A stretch of DNA of 64,000 bases from Gordionus sp. m RMFG-2023 (GCF_954871325.1 NC_088776.1:31544508-31608507), one strand, 5' to 3'. Shown: positions 1 to 14,200, counted from the stretch's first letter. The notes: generated by a model from the letters alone, not told the origin. Numbers and translations: made by a program.

Positions 1-171
1 AAATTTCTATTAAATATACTAAATAAATTAGGGGCAGTGTGGGTAAATGCCCATTAGACACTTAATAATGTAATATATTTCCAATAATAAAATCTTTCGT
101 ATATTTTTTTTATTATTCATTCTTATTAATAATATAGAAATAGAGATAGAAAATCATATTCATTCCATAAT

Positions 172-2083
172 TTAAAATTTGTGAAATGTTATATTTAATA
201 TTTGCGATTCTGTTGAATTAGAATAAAATTTTGTTTCAATTTTATCCTGAGAAATTGGATAAAAAGCATGAATTATAGTACGGGCTTTGTCGAATCTCTC
301 TTTTAAAATTATTTGTTCTTTCTCATATTCATCTTCCATAATATAGGAAAACTCTATTCCTTAATAAAAAAATTATAATATATATATTAATAAATTATAA
401 ATCATATACCTTTTATACTTTCCTTACAATAGGCAAAAAACTCTTTAGGAGAAGTTATTTGTTCTGAAGTAGGTTTTTGTAAACTTGCTCTAGCCACTAA
501 ACGCTTGACGGTACCTCCGACCCCGTCACAAGCTGATTTGCCATGAGATGTAACCCAGAAATGCCATTCAGCTTTTATCTCGAAATCATATTCATGGTGG
601 CAAAGATTGATTAAATTTTTCCGATTTTTATATTAAGCTGCTGCTCCATCTGAAAAATAGAAGAATTTTTTTGGCAGGCATTGAAATTTCTTTGTTAAGT
701 ATTGAACTAAATATTTTTGGAATATATGAACCGCAATTGTATTATGAACGAGAGATTCAGATATTATTACGAAACTTAAATGATTTAAATTATTAAGTGA
801 CTTGTAATAAATGACAAAAGGATGAATGGTAACTTGAGATTTATTCCAGTGAAACTCCTGTACTTCATTTTGAACCACAAAGACATAATTTTCAGCAAAA
901 TCTGCCTGCACGATATATTCTCCTTCCTTTAAATTAATTTTAAGAGAATTCATGAATATTGTTTGCTGCTTTGTTATGAATGAGTGTAATAGTAAAATAT
1001 TTAGCTTTTCGAAAAGCGTTTCTAAAAAATTAAAGGTTGATGAAGTGATAGTTAAAAGATCTGTACGATCTGTTGTTACCCATTGCTTGTAGGTAATATA
1101 TTCGATATCAATTGAATATAATATTTCACTTATCATGGCCTTTAAATTAGAAGATCCAGGGCATTGAGCACAATCACCAAAAAAACATTTTGGTAATGCT
1201 GGATTACAAATTATTTTTGGTAATATATCCTTATATGTAATCTTAATTAAATCTTCATTTAAAGTAATTTTGAGTAAACTCAACAGCATTAATTTTGTGT
1301 TTTGATGAATGGAGCAAACACATATTGAATGGGTACCACTACTGCCAACAAATACACAATTCTCGGGACGAAGATCACAAAATTTAGAGAATCCAATTTT
1401 AATATTTGAATGAATATCTTTAAATTTAAGATATAGCTCTCGTAAATTAATTAAAATTAATCTTTTTGGACTTGAATCTTTTCACTGTTCTTTATTATGG
1501 TTACAAAATCCCTTTTCCCAGGCATCGATCTACTATATTGATCATTGTTATAAAAAGATTTGACAATATCAACGGTGGAGGCATCTATTGTTTTGCCGGG
1601 TTTAGGATTAGGTGTTGAAAAAAACCCCTTTTCTTTTATTAAACCTTTAGATTTTATCGCCATATGATATGAAATATTGAATTCTTCTATAATTCTTCTT
1701 ACTGTCCAATTTGATGGTAATAATGTTAATAATCTATATTTGTTTGTTATCGAAAGCTGTGGGAAATTGATTTTTAAGGTATCGAGAATTTCATCGAATT
1801 TTTCATCATTTGATGAAGATAATGGTATAATTTTAGTCGCTAAAACTTTTTTCATGCTAGATATTTTTTTCTTTGGATATTTCTTTTCACGTAAGCGTTT
1901 TATTTTAATGGGAGATTCCCCAATTGATTGTAGGGATATATTAATGTTTTCAATTGTCTCTTGATTAACTATATGAGGAGGAGAATCAATATCATTGTCA
2001 TTATAAGGAAGCTTTGCTAATTTTTGTCGGCATGAAGAGCATATTAGCATATTTAAATTGATTGGTAAATTTTTTTTGGTCAT
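172..2083 (-). pseudogene. Decayed copy of an uncharacterised multicopy animal protein with RNase H-like motifs
   Basis: Two long minus-strand frames (2083-1457, then 1289-633) and their flanks read as one protein of roughly 650 residues. From the N-terminus there is a Cys-pair segment (CSSCRQ), a Lys-rich linker, then motifs I recall from a repeated animal family: GSSGTHSICVC, CPGSS, QWVTTDR, ADFAENY, FSDG, HGKSACDGVGGTVKR. The spaced acidic residues in ADFAENY and FSDG suggest an RNase H/DDE-like fold, as in transposases; this is inference. The copy is broken. A frame change lies near 1460 in an A-run (between IQVQK and LILINLRELY), and a stop follows FSDGAAA near 632, after which homologous-looking sequence (YKNRKNLINLCHHE) continues. 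A likely 3' exon follows a short intron near 365-412 and ends at a stop at 172-174. It could be a domesticated or still mobile family; I do not know its function. Confidence 0.6.
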
Positions 2084-3110
2084 CCAAGGTTGAATCTTTC
2101 GTAGATTCTTACTGCATGTTTTTAATTAAATGGGTTACAACATCTTGATATTTTAATATTTGGTATATCCATCTTTTTTAAAGAATAAAATTTTATTTAA
2201 TTTGAACCTAGAATATGGCTAGTTTAAAATTAATCTGATCAGAAAAAAAATTATATTAAACAGAAAGAGAGATTGTTTTAAACTTTTAATTTTTTAAAAT
2301 ATTATTATCGTAAAATATAATCGATAATATGTCTAATATAAATTCTTTTTTGATGCAGCTGTTATACATTATCGTGCCAAAAAGTCATTCGCTATTATAG
2401 TAGTAAAGCAGAGATCTAAAATATGTAAAAAAATTTAAGGATGGTGATGGGGGGGGGCAGAACTGGAAATTTTTATCGCATTTCTTATAAACTAATAAAC
2501 ATTTTCATTTTTAGAAATAATATTTTTTTAAACATTAGCGCCATCTATTTTTTTTTACGATTTTTGATAAAAATGTATATTTTGGAGGAGTCGATAGCAT
2601 CGCCAAGGTTTTGACATCATACATATATTTATAAAAGGTGTCTAAATAAAAAGCATTAAAAAAATTTCGAAAACAAACTCCCTTTTTTGCTTAAAAATAC
2701 AGGTAAAGCATTATAGGTAAACCGGAAGTTAAAGACTCAAATTGGCTCAATTTTTATTTTATTTTGATAGTCCTTTAGAGATTTTTTTTACCTACAATAT
2801 GATATATTATATTATTTTTTACTAAAAATAGTTCTTGAGATATAAGCATTTTAAAAATTTTACAGATTCCAAATTGGCTCTTTTTTGTACCTATAAGCCC
2901 CTATATCTCAAGAACCAGGTGTGCTAGCGAGCTAAAATAAACGGCTTTCTCTTTTATTTCCCCTTCTAAATAATTCCAGAAATTTTTAACAATTTTAAAA
3001 GGGGTCGGTCGAAAATGGGCCTTTTTTGATCGTTTGACATAGAATGGCCCTCATGTTACCTGTTATTTGAAAATAATATCCAATTTTTATTCTTCTTACC
3101 CCCTCATCCC
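2084..3110. other. AT-rich stretch without a recognised gene
   Basis: I see no coding frame with recognisable content. There are homopolymer runs, including a G-run near 2448. A weak repeat around 2735-2930 has 'aaattggctc' twice and the phrase 'cttgagatata' once in each orientation, which suggests an eroded inverted-repeat element. Confidence 0.4.
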
Positions 3111-3111
3111 T

Positions 3112-4185
3112 TCAGGCTAGGGATAATCCATTAAAACTAAGTGCTATGGTTTGAGTAAAAATAAATTTAAAGCATTTACTTGATAATACCAATATTATTT
3201 GTTAAATATTACTGATTACTTATACCTAATATTTAATATTAAAAAAAATTTCCAGGCAAAGTCAAAAGCCATATTAATTATGGAAATTCTTCCAAGCCCA
3301 ATGAAAGATCATAATAATTTTGGTTGTTGAGAACTGAAATAAAATATTTAAATAATCATAAAAATACAATCAAAATTTAGATTTTCATGGGCCTTAATTT
3401 TTTGATCAGGTCGAGCCCAGGCCTGCAAAAATATTTGTTTTGGGCCAATGCCTGACCTATAATTAATAATAAAAAAATTCTCAAGCGTCCAAGCTTATAA
3501 TAATTTTGAAAAATTTTCCCCAAGCCCAGCCCAATATAATATATAAAAATATTTTCCAAGCCCAGCCCAACCCATGATAATTTTATAAAAAAAATTTCTC
3601 AAACCTGGCTAACCGATAGTAATTTTCCAAGCCTGGAGATAGGTAAATCACTAAAAATCATATCTATTTTTTTGTCTATTTTAACCTAGCTCACTCCAAC
3701 CAAGGCCAATCCATTAAGACTAAGAGTGAATACTATTTTTTTGAATAAAAATATATTTAAATTAGATTTTACCTGAGGGCCATATAAATATTCTGTGTTA
3801 AATATTACACCTATACCTAATATTTGAAAAAATCCCAAGCCAGGTCCTCGCACTTGGTTTTCTTAAACCCGCAAAAGACCATAATAGTTTTGATAGTTGA
3901 GGACTGAAATAAAATATATAAAAGTCACAATGCATTTAAAAATACAATCAGAATATGAAATTTGCATGGGCCTTGGTTTTGATCAGGCCTTGCCATGTCT
4001 TCAAAAGAAATTTTCAGGCCAATTTCTAGTCCATATTTAAAATTAAAAAATTCACAGGAATCTTAGACTATAATAATTATGAAAAATGTTTCTCAAGCTA
4101 GGTCCAAGTCCATATTAATGGTGAAAAATATTTCCCAAGCCCAGGAAATCCTAAATAATTTATTTGATCCAGAAAAATAGGTCTG
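3112..4185. repeat. Two diverged tandem copies of a ~570-bp unit with CCAAGCCCAGCCC motifs
   Basis: The block 3112-3650 is repeated, diverged, at about 3690-4185. Shared landmarks in the same order are 'aatccattaa(a/g)actaag', 'tatacctaatattt', 'gaactgaaataaaata' or its variant, 'catgggcctt', 'gatcagg', and 'ccaagccca(g)'. The Pur/Pyr-biased CCAAGCCCAGCCC and GGCCTG words resemble decayed subterminal repeats of the GGCCCGG hAT/MITE family seen at 36859-40585. I find no target duplication here. Confidence 0.6.
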
Positions 4186-4329
4186 ATGTAAGGGGCTTAT
4201 AAGAATTAAATCTGTCTAATTTCAAAATTATAATCAAATGAAGGGTAAATTTCTGATTTGCCTATGATTCTACTGGTGAGCTCCTGGTATTTATATGAAA
4301 TTCATGAATACATATTAAAGTACCATTCT

Positions 4330-5030
4330 GAAAATATGTTCATCCTAATTTAAATTTTAAACAAACCATTTTAAATTTTGATATTTCCAATACATGCTCA
4401 CAGTACACATTGCAACAATTTTACCTCTTTTACTCTTAAATTTTAATATATATATAAAATTTATTAATAAAGTATATTTAATACCATACACACCAACTAA
4501 ATAATTACCCTTCAACACATGGTTTTTTGATCAGTTCTGGCTGTCTGCAAAAAAATTTCAGACCAATCTATAACCCATATTTAAAATTTAAAAATCTTAG
4601 CACCTCTATTTTAAATTTTATTCAAAATGATTTCCATCACATTTTTAAATTTTGATATTTCTAATACATGCTCACAGTATACATTTAACAATTTTATCTC
4701 TTTTACTCTTAAATTTTAATATTTATATAAAATTTATTAATAAAGTATATTTAATACCATACACACAAACTAAATAATTACCCTTTAACACATGGTTTTT
4801 TGATCAGTTCTGGCTGTCTGCAAAAAAAATTTCAGACCAATCTATACATATTTAAAATTCAAAAATCTTAGCACCTCTATTTTAAATTTTATTCAATATG
4901 ATTTCCATCACATTTTTAATTTGATATTTCTTATACATGCTCACAGTATACATTGGACAATTTTACCTATCTTATTCTTAAATTTTAATATTTATATAAA
5001 ATTTATTAATAAAGTATAAAACTAAATAAT
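4330..5030. repeat. Tandem repeat, ~270-280-bp period, about 2.4 copies
   Basis: The phrase 'atacatgctcacagta' recurs at about 4390, 4668 and 4934. It is followed each time by the same segment ('ttttactcttaaattttaat', 'aaatttattaataaagtat'). The first two units also share 'ggttttttgatcagttctgg' and 'cttagcacctctatttt'. The third copy is truncated near 5020. Confidence 0.75.
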
Positions 5031-5109
5031 AACATCTATATAATTAATTATGTTGAAATTGGTGCATAAAATGATTGTTAATTTAAATTAAATATATATG
5101 AAGAATTAT

Positions 5110-5316
5110 AGTAAAATAAAAAGTGCGTTGAAAGAACGTTTGCCTTCCAATCGTGAAGTCGCAAGTTTGAATCTCGGGGATGGCAAAAAAAAATAAAAAA
5201 AATGTAAATTTATTATTATCGTAAAATAAAAAGTTGATGAGTGCTGCATTGAAAGAACGTTTGCCTTTCCAATCATGAAGTCACAAGTTCGAATCCCTGG
5301 GATGGCAAAAAAAAAT
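5110..5316 (+). repeat. Two tandem tRNA-like (SINE-like) copies
   Basis: Two ~90-bp copies (about 5110-5192 and 5221-5314) each contain 'gaaagaacgtttgcc', a CTTCCAA-type anticodon-loop-like word, and a B-box-like GTTCGAATCCC (second copy) or GTTTGAATCTC (first copy), followed by 'ggatggca' and an A-run. The arrangement resembles the 3' two thirds of a tRNA-Gly(UCC)-like gene. The acceptor and D arms do not fold convincingly, so I read them as tRNA-derived repeats or pseudogenes rather than functional tRNAs. Confidence 0.45.
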
Positions 5317-5379
5317 TTTAAAACCTTAAATTTTAAATACATTAAGGAGATACGAAAACGATCATCATGTGATTATGGA

Positions 5380-6890
5380 GATTATATATATTAGATTATT
5401 ATGGTTGTTATATAGCGTAAATTTTTATATGTTACATTCATTTAATTAACACCATTTATATTAACTTAACTTAATAGTTTCATTTAATTGTTTAATATAT
5501 TTTTTGTATATATAAAGAATTAATTATATTTTTTTAGTTAAATTGTAGTTGTAATATTTTTAAAATATATTTATTTAATAAAAGTTTTAAATCTTATTGT
5601 TTAATCTTGCCTAACTCCCTGCCAATTAACATGATTTTAAAAATATTTATATTTCCTCATTTTCTATAATCACAAATGTTTCAAATTTTATTATATAATT
5701 TATCTCTCTTATTTTATAAGAATCTCTTTCATATTGAATATTTGGTTCTAATTCAATATTTTAATTTCTTGTTACTAAGAGATTTACAATTACAATGATA
5801 ACTTCTTTTATTATAATGTGTTTCTTTGTCTAATTTTCTATTCTCATTATTAGATTTAATAAATTTTTATTATGAACATTTTTCTTATCATGGGATTCAC
5901 AGTTATGACCTCTAAAGTTAAAATTTCCTACAATTACAATTTTCATAATATCTAAAATTGCAATTATTATTATAATTAATATCATATCTTTTAATTTCGT
6001 CCAAAGTTGTTTTTAAAATGCTCATTAGATTTATAATCATTATAATTTCTTTTGTTATAATTAATATTTCTATTATTATAATAATAACCTATGTCACTAG
6101 TATTGTTATTTTTTTTAGACTGAATTTTGTCAATTTGATATCTATAATGATCTGGGAATTGAATTAAATACGGCCTATTTACGTAATATATTTTAATTGT
6201 AGCTAAGAATTTATCTTTAGGCAATTTCGTTAATTCCCAGGGGTAGGTCATCAAGAAATTTAACTGTTAATTCGTTAATAAGCAAATATTTTTTAAGGTT
6301 ATCTAAGTATTCATATATATTCATTATGACTGATTTATATTTAATTTATTAAGTTATATTAGAATTTTATAATAACTTCTTTTTTTTTTGACTTGGATTT
6401 AGAATATTTTATAAATCATCATTGGTTTTACTACATAGAATTCATAACCTATTGTCTAACTATCATATTGGTTCTTGTAAGTTGATATACCTAATTTTAA
6501 TAATCATTTCCATTTATAACAACTTCATTCTAGTTTGATATCTAGTTTAACAATTCTCCTCATTGTTGATTGATCCATTTGATCTAAATTATATTTTGTG
6601 GAAAAAAATAAATTTAAAAGATTTTAAAATTGTAAATTTCGCTGCCACCATGTTAAGGTTGGCAGGGAGTAAAGCAAGATTAGACAAAAAGATTTAAAAC
6701 TTTTATTAAATAAATATATTTTAAAAATATTACAACTACAATTTAACTAAAAAAGTATAATAAATTTATTCTTTATATATACAAAAAATCTATTAAACAA
6801 TTAAATGAAACTATTAAGTTAAGTTAATATAAATGGTGTTAATTAAAATAAAAATTTGCGCTATATAACAATCATTATAATAAAATAATA
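5380..6890 (-). mobile_element. LTR-element fossil with inverted long repeats around a gag-like region
   Basis: A repeat of about 240-250 bp occurs at 5380-5631 and, in inverted orientation, at 6651-6890; both carry 'actccctgccaa' or its complement and 'aacaccatttatattaac' or its complement. Next to the right copy, on the minus strand, a sequence starting TGGTGGCAGCG could be a primer-binding site directly after the repeat end. The interior has a short minus-strand gag-like frame (5991-6254). This is an old, broken fossil with little coding content. The inverted arrangement is unusual for a single LTR element and could reflect two copies or a rearrangement. Confidence 0.5.
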
Positions 6891-8247
6891 ATCCATGTTT
6901 AACAATATATATTATAATTATTTACATATATAAAATTTAAGAAAAAAAGAATTTATTTTAAGGTTAAAGAAAAAGAATTTATTTGAAGGTTTTTACATAT
7001 AACAAAGTGAAAAATTAACAAAGTAAGAATAAAATTTTGTTTTATGGTTAAATAATTTACAAAATTTATATTCAAATAATGAAACATTTTAATTTATAAC
7101 TTTATATTTAACAACTATCATACCATCACTTAGTATGTATATCCACAATTAAATATTAGAAATTAAATGAATTCACTTAACCACTTATCCATTTAATCTA
7201 TTAAATATTTCGTATATTTATTTTCTTTTATCATTAATTTATTATTGAATTTGACACATACTAATAAATTAAACTTTAAACAGAAAAACTTACTAAAAAT
7301 TTTTACCACAGTATTTATTTCAATAATTAATCCTAATTCATAATAGTTAACTTAAAAGGTCTGTTAAGCAAAATAGTTAAACATCATATTATTATCAAAA
7401 TAATTGTAAAAATAATTTTTAAAACGAGTATAACTAAAATAATTGAACTCGCAAGTCGTTTCAAGGTCAGGAGGTCATTAATTGAATTATAGATTCGGTT
7501 CAATAGTTGAAAATTGAGTCCGTAAATTCAGAGTAATAAATCGAATTAGGAGAATAGACATATGCGACTTAATGACCCTTCTAATCGGAATATTCCATGA
7601 ATCTAAATAAAGTTGCATTGTAATTAAGCTTATAATAAACCTAGAAAAACTCCTATAACCATATAATAATTGGAAAGATGTAATTAAAGAGGGGGTGATA
7701 TTATTTAATGTATCTATCTAATAAATTTTATAATAAATCATATTTTTAATATCTATATTTTTTTTCCTGCAATATGACTTATAAAATTCAAAAAACTTTA
7801 AACATTCTTATAATAATAAAAAATATATATGTTTGATTTTTTTTATAATTAGCAAAGAATAGTAATATGGATTTGTATTATATTATTAATACCTATATAT
7901 CTATATGATCCTTTAATAATTATACAAGAATCAGTAATTTTATAATTTTATGATTCAATAAAATAATTATAAAATGTAACCTAAAAATAATCTTTTGTAA
8001 AATGTATAGGTTGATAAAAAATACAGAATAAATTAATTTAATTATTTTTAAAAATAACATCTTGTTTCAATTCGATCTTTCCTGATAAATTTTAATTTTA
8101 GCCAATTACCAACCAAATTTTATTCCGGTATACTTCTAAATGGATTAAAATTAGTAATCATTATGCTTTTCATGTGCTAAAAGTTTTTAATCCAATTTAT
8201 ACCATTGTTTATCTTATTGTAAATAAAGTTGAATAATCTAAGTCAAG
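6891..8247. other. AT-rich intergenic stretch upstream of the G3BP gene
   Basis: No recognisable gene. A less AT-rich patch at about 7440-7610 stands out by composition but has no open frame I recognise. The G3BP promoter presumably lies in the last few hundred bases; I see no distinctive core-promoter motif. Confidence 0.4.
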
Positions 8248-11200
8248 ATGGTTAAGGAGAATAAAATACTAAATTTAGAAAATGAAAATGACGAATATGA
8301 ACAACCTAATCCACAATGCGTAGGCTCAGAATTTGTTAAGCAATATTACACAACTCTTAGTAAAATCCCTGATTTTCTCTTTAGGTAGATAATATTATTT
8401 TTATCAATCATTTTTTTTAAAGATTTTATACTGATAAATCATCTTTTGTTCATGGTGGGATTGGGCAGGACGATGAAGAACTCCCAGTTATTGGACAAAA
8501 GGTTAATATTTATATTTACTGAGATTTTAAAATGTTGATTTAGGCTATTTATAAAAAAATTCAATCTTTACAATTTCGTGATTGTAGAACTAAAATTAGA
8601 AAAGTAGATAGTCACCCTACTTTAAGTGATGGGATTGTACTTCAAGTAATTTTTTAAAAACAATTGTTTTCAAAATAATCCATTTAGGTAGCTGGTGAGA
8701 TATCAAATAATAGTGGTCCTATGCGAAGGTTTATGCAAACATTTGTTCTTGGATTTCAAAAACCTAGAAGATATTATGTTATCAATGATATATTTCGTTA
8801 TCAAGATGAAATATTTGATGAACACGAGGAATCCAATCATAATCTAAGTAATAATTTTATTTTAATGATGATAAACTTGCCCTCACTGAAAATGATGAAA
8901 ATTTAAACTGAAATTATAAATTTTTTTATAAAAAAATTATTTTATTTAGGTCCATCTATTCATTCACTTGAAACTAGACAAAATCAGAATATTTTTAATA
9001 ATACTGAATATGATAATGAAACTTCGGTTGACAACAATAAATCACATATTAGTAATAATTTATTTGACTCCTCACATCAAAATGTACTTTTTTCAAACAA
9101 TTTAACAACTATATCTAAAGATATTATACATGAATCACCTTCTAAAAACATTAAGTTTAATAACTAGAAATTTTAATAATAAAAAGAAATATTTAGAAAT
9201 ATATATAATCTGCCAATAGCAAATTCTACAACTACACAATATGCTTCTTTTTTTGAGGAATCATCAAATTTAAGATCTACACAGGAAGAAACCCTGACAA
9301 ATATAAATTTAGATAAAAATAACTACTTGCCAAGTTAGATTTAATTCTAAACACTTTATATTTCTTTAGGTCAAAATCATTTACTTACTAATGGCCATGA
9401 AAATTGGGATTCTGAAGAGCATGATATAAAAAATAATGATGAGCTTAATTTGGTAGATTCATCTCAAAATTTAAACAATATTGCTTTAATTAAGGATGAG
9501 TTATTACTTAACAAAAATACAAATTGTAATCAAGAAAAATTTATAGAATTATCAGATGAAATTCAAGACATAAGTTAAAATAATTTACAAAATATTTAGT
9601 AAAAGAATAAATAGATAATGGTCCAACTAAAACATATGCCCAACTATTAAGCAAAAACAAACTGAATGAAGTACCTCAATATTATAATCAAAATTTTGCA
9701 AATTCAAAAAAGAATGAGAGAGTTGACCAAATTGGTATTATTTAATTATAAATATTATGTAGTGTTCCTAAAATATTAATTTTTCTTTATATCCTATGTC
9801 CTAAATATAAAAAAAATTAAACTTGACAATTATATAAATTAAAAAAAATATACCATTTTTAATGTAAAATGTTGGCCTAAATGATTTTTTCTAATTCGTT
9901 AATGTTTAACCCTGATTTGGGTTGATTTTTTAAGGCCCTATTAAGATTTAAGCCTCAAGATTTGGCAAATAGATGTCAAAATCTTTGCCATTTATGAGCA
10001 AAATCTCAAGACTTAAATATTATTTTAACTATAATCAAATGCAATAAAAGGCTCCTCTTTTTATTGTTTAAAACCATTTAAGGCATAACCTATTTATATG
10101 TAACATAATATATGATACCTAAAATAATTCTGAAAACAAATTCCCTAGATAATTGCTCATTTTTTGATTTAAAAAAAATTAAGTGGAAATTATTCTGCAG
10201 GAAAAAAAGAATTTTAACAATTTTCTTATAAATATATCCTGCCAACAAAAAAAAATTATATTTCTTAAAATATTGCCTTAGTGAAGATATATTGTTAAAA
10301 ATGAATATAAATATCAGAGACCTCCAGGACTAGGTATTTTTAAAAAAGCTTGGACTGGGCATAAATTATTTTTTTAAAAATCTCCAAGCCAGGTCTAAAT
10401 TTTTTTAGGAAAATTACATAAGACCTTCTATTTTAAAATCAAATGTTTTAAATCACAATTATAGCTATAAAATTAAAAATAAGTAAAATATATTTTAATA
10501 AAATCCTTGCTGGGCTGTGCAAATGGTACCTATGTATGTCTATAATTTTAGTGAAGAAGAAATATATAAAAATAAACAATTATCATAATTGTTATTCTTA
10601 AACTTTATTTTGAAAAAAATAAGTAAAATCATTTTGTATATTATGATTTCAATGAAAACAAGGGAGGGGGGGGGGTGTCTGCAAAGTTTTTAAGGGGGTT
10701 CTCTATTTTCAAAAATATTAAATAGAAATATAATGGATGTCTTGGTCAAAAATAATTTATTAAAAATTTTCATTGTTTTAATCCTTATAATATTTTGAGC
10801 AAAAATATTTTTTTGAAGAAGATGGATTGATCAAATTTTACCTAAAAATATTTTTTATAAAAGTTCTTTTATGTATGTATATTTGCAATTTCTATATATA
10901 AAAAATTTCTCAAATTAAAATCACAATTTATATTAAAAATGAATTCTCAAATTTTTTGAAGTTTTTTTTTCAAACTCAATACCGTTTTAAATTTAACAAA
11001 CCAATAAGACAACAAAACTTAGGAAATTTTAACAGATAAACCCTTTGACAAAAAAAGGGTCCAGGTTCAGGGAAAATAAAAAATGACTTAAAATAAGTCT
11101 CTTTTTCATTAATTTATTATTATACTTCAATATATACACATTCATGATTTATAAATAAAATATTTAATAATGAAACAATTTATATTATAAATGTTTTATT

Positions 11201-14200
11201 CAATCACACAATCATAATATCTTCTAACATATCCTTGAGATTTCCACTTAAATTAGGCAATATATATTTCAAAGAGTAAAATTCATATACACTTACCTTA
11301 GAGTTTAATACATAAATTATTGTATTTGTGTTGCTGATACACAAAGATGATTCTAGATATATTGAAGAATTTTCTTTCCAAAATTTTAAAATATTTATAT
11401 CCTTATTTATTATCTTAACTTCCGAGAACTTTTCTATCAAAGATGTGATAAGTATTTTTTGATCCTCTTTTCTATCTGATGATAATTTGTTTTTTTTTCT
11501 CTATCTAAACGTAAAATTTCAAGATCATCAATATTGCTATCATTATTATCACTACAATCAGTAGGTATTATTGTCATAGCCTCCAATATATTGCAAATTA
11601 TGGAGTTTTGTGTATGCCATAAATCCTTTGTCTTTAGCCATTAGTTTTTGCTCAATATTCAATGAAACTTGATATTGAGGGTCTTTGCAAATATTATTGC
11701 TCTCGAATTTTCATGTTTCTAATATTTCATATGAAAAGACTAGTAATTCTTTCTAACTCTAATCAGTATCTAATCCATATGCAATAAAAATAAGATAAAC
11801 ATAATTGTTCTGATTTAATTTTGTTATTTTTAAAGGAACTAATACATTAGTTAGGTCCTTTATTTGGCACCAATAATCTTCTGCAAAATGACTTCACATG
11901 CTCCTATAATAAAGTCATTACAGAAATCTTTTAAACTTATTAATCTTTCTAACATCATAAAATTAAGGATCAATGTGTTGTGCAATTTAATATTGTCATT
12001 GACCTTTTCATTGATTTTAATATTCTTACAATTGTGGGAGTTCTAAATATTTTGCATGCTTTATCAATAATAGTTTTAAAGTGATTATTTTTTAGGCAAT
12101 CATTAATAGCCAATTGTAGAGCATGGGCACATCTGATGCAATATAATTTACATAATAAAATATTACATACACTAGAAAATAATTTATGATATCAACCTCT
12201 AAATAAAATGGAAGTTCAGGAAGAAAATTGTAAGAAAAACGTGAAGATAAAATAAATGATTCTACAAAAAAAGTTAATAAAATAAAAAAATTTATATTAT
12301 TTTTTATGACATCTAGAATCCTTGGACCCTCCACTTTTAAAAAGGATCTGTGTCAAGGTTTGGGTACCGCTAAAATACTAAGGTCCAGGTATGGGTTCAC
12401 ATCCTTGATTTTATTGTGGATGTTTATTAAAGAGTATTGATTTTATGGATAAACTTATTGTGAATCCTCATTTGCATGCTATTAGCAAAGACCATAATGA
12501 TCATTTTTTATGTCAGAACTCTTACAGAGGATTGTTTATACTAACACCTAACAGCTATTTTATTATTAATTTACAAAAGCAAAAAATATTATAGATAAGA
12601 TGAAATCATACTGCGAAGACAATTTAACGAATCATAAATCAGGGAAAAAATGCAAAAGCATAACTGCATTAATTGCTAATAGTGATTTTTTTTAAAAAAT
12701 AAATAGAAGAAATTATTTTATTCTTACATATATTTTTCTGAACAATTTATTTTTTACACTGAATATAAATTTTATACAGCACTAAGAAATAATTCTTGAA
12801 TGAGCTTTAAGCACTCTATTTATTTTGATGATGCTGTATTAGATAGGTTAATTTTGAAGGTAGCGTTGTTTCAAATATGAGACTCGATAAATCTGTTGGT
12901 AGTTTTGTTTGAAAGATGAGACTCCATAAATCTGCTAATAGCTTTGATGCTTAATGATTTAGCAGTGATAGCATAAAAGTATTCAAATATTTTTGACATC
13001 TTGGAAAGAAAATGTGACATTAAATTAAGAAGTAATGCCTATGATGAAATGAAACTATTACAATATTAAAATAAAGAATTATAGTGATAACTATATTTTA
13101 AACGAGAATTGGGAATATCTGAAATAATATATTTTCCAGCTAATTAAAGAAAAATTTATGACCAAACTTTTTTGAAGGCAATTGTGATATCATTAAAATC
13201 TCCTAAATTGTATATTTTAAAAAACTAGGTTTTAAATGTAAAATTGAATATTTTTTCAAAAGAAAATAACTTATAATTTGAATTAAAATTTTATTTAGTT
13301 TTTATAATTTTAGGAATAAATAAATCATTATAATGTATATTCTTTTTATTGGGGTATAAAAAAACGTATTTTTAAAAAATTTCTTGTATATACAATATTT
13401 TATAGAAATATTAATAGTTATATATAATATCAAATTGATATTTTTATTTGAAAAAACATTATAATTATCTTCAAAAATAGCACCTTCTATAATTTATTTT
13501 AAATAAAATTTAAGTTCTTATTTTCTCCATTAATATTTAAATATTTTAGTAATAGACATTTGTTGAGTTACATAAAATAGCATTTATAATTGATTTTTTA
13601 TACCTAAAATTACAAAAAGAAATTAAATTTTTATTTTCTCCATTAATATTTTTTCTTAAATATTTAAGTATGTTGGTAATAAACATATTTAGTGAGTTCT
13701 ATATTAGGCCCTTCTCAATTAATTATACCGGAAATAAAACATCACTGAAGATATTTTAAAATAATCTGCATTTTCTGAAGGAGATATTTGAGGGCTACAA
13801 AATGATATATAATTTATTACTAACCAAAAATATTTTGAGTATTAAGATATTCGCTAAAAAATAAAAGGCTCTCATTGAATTTCGAAGGGTTTTAACTTGA
13901 TATATATGAACTAGAGCATTAAAATTTTGATTTGTATAAATTAAACAATCTAATTAACCTTCATATCAATTTTCATCTATTATTAAAATTGTATTCGAAA
14001 AATTGCCTTAATTTGTCATGGATTTACTCCTAAATATTTAATGAAGGCAAGCAAAAATATATTTAATTTTTTTTAATTACTTGAAACCTCAAAACTTTGA
14101 GAGGTGAATTTAAAGAACAAATTAAGATCTATTTAAAGCAAAGATTGGCTGGTCAAGACCAAAAATTGGTATGATTTAAAAGTAGATACTAAGAATTTAA

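Noticed and set aside
1677-1964. Plus-strand 95-codon frame
   Set aside because: It is antisense to the better-supported minus-strand protein-like frame and shows no family pattern.
5106-5342. Minus-strand 78-codon frame
   Set aside because: It is antisense to the tRNA-like repeats and reflects their duplication.
8848-8949. Coding extension [14 protein letters not shown] within intron 4 of G3BP
   Set aside because: It lies in a different frame from exon 4 and a plain GT-AG intron with matching phases explains the region. A sequence error or alternative splice form remains possible.
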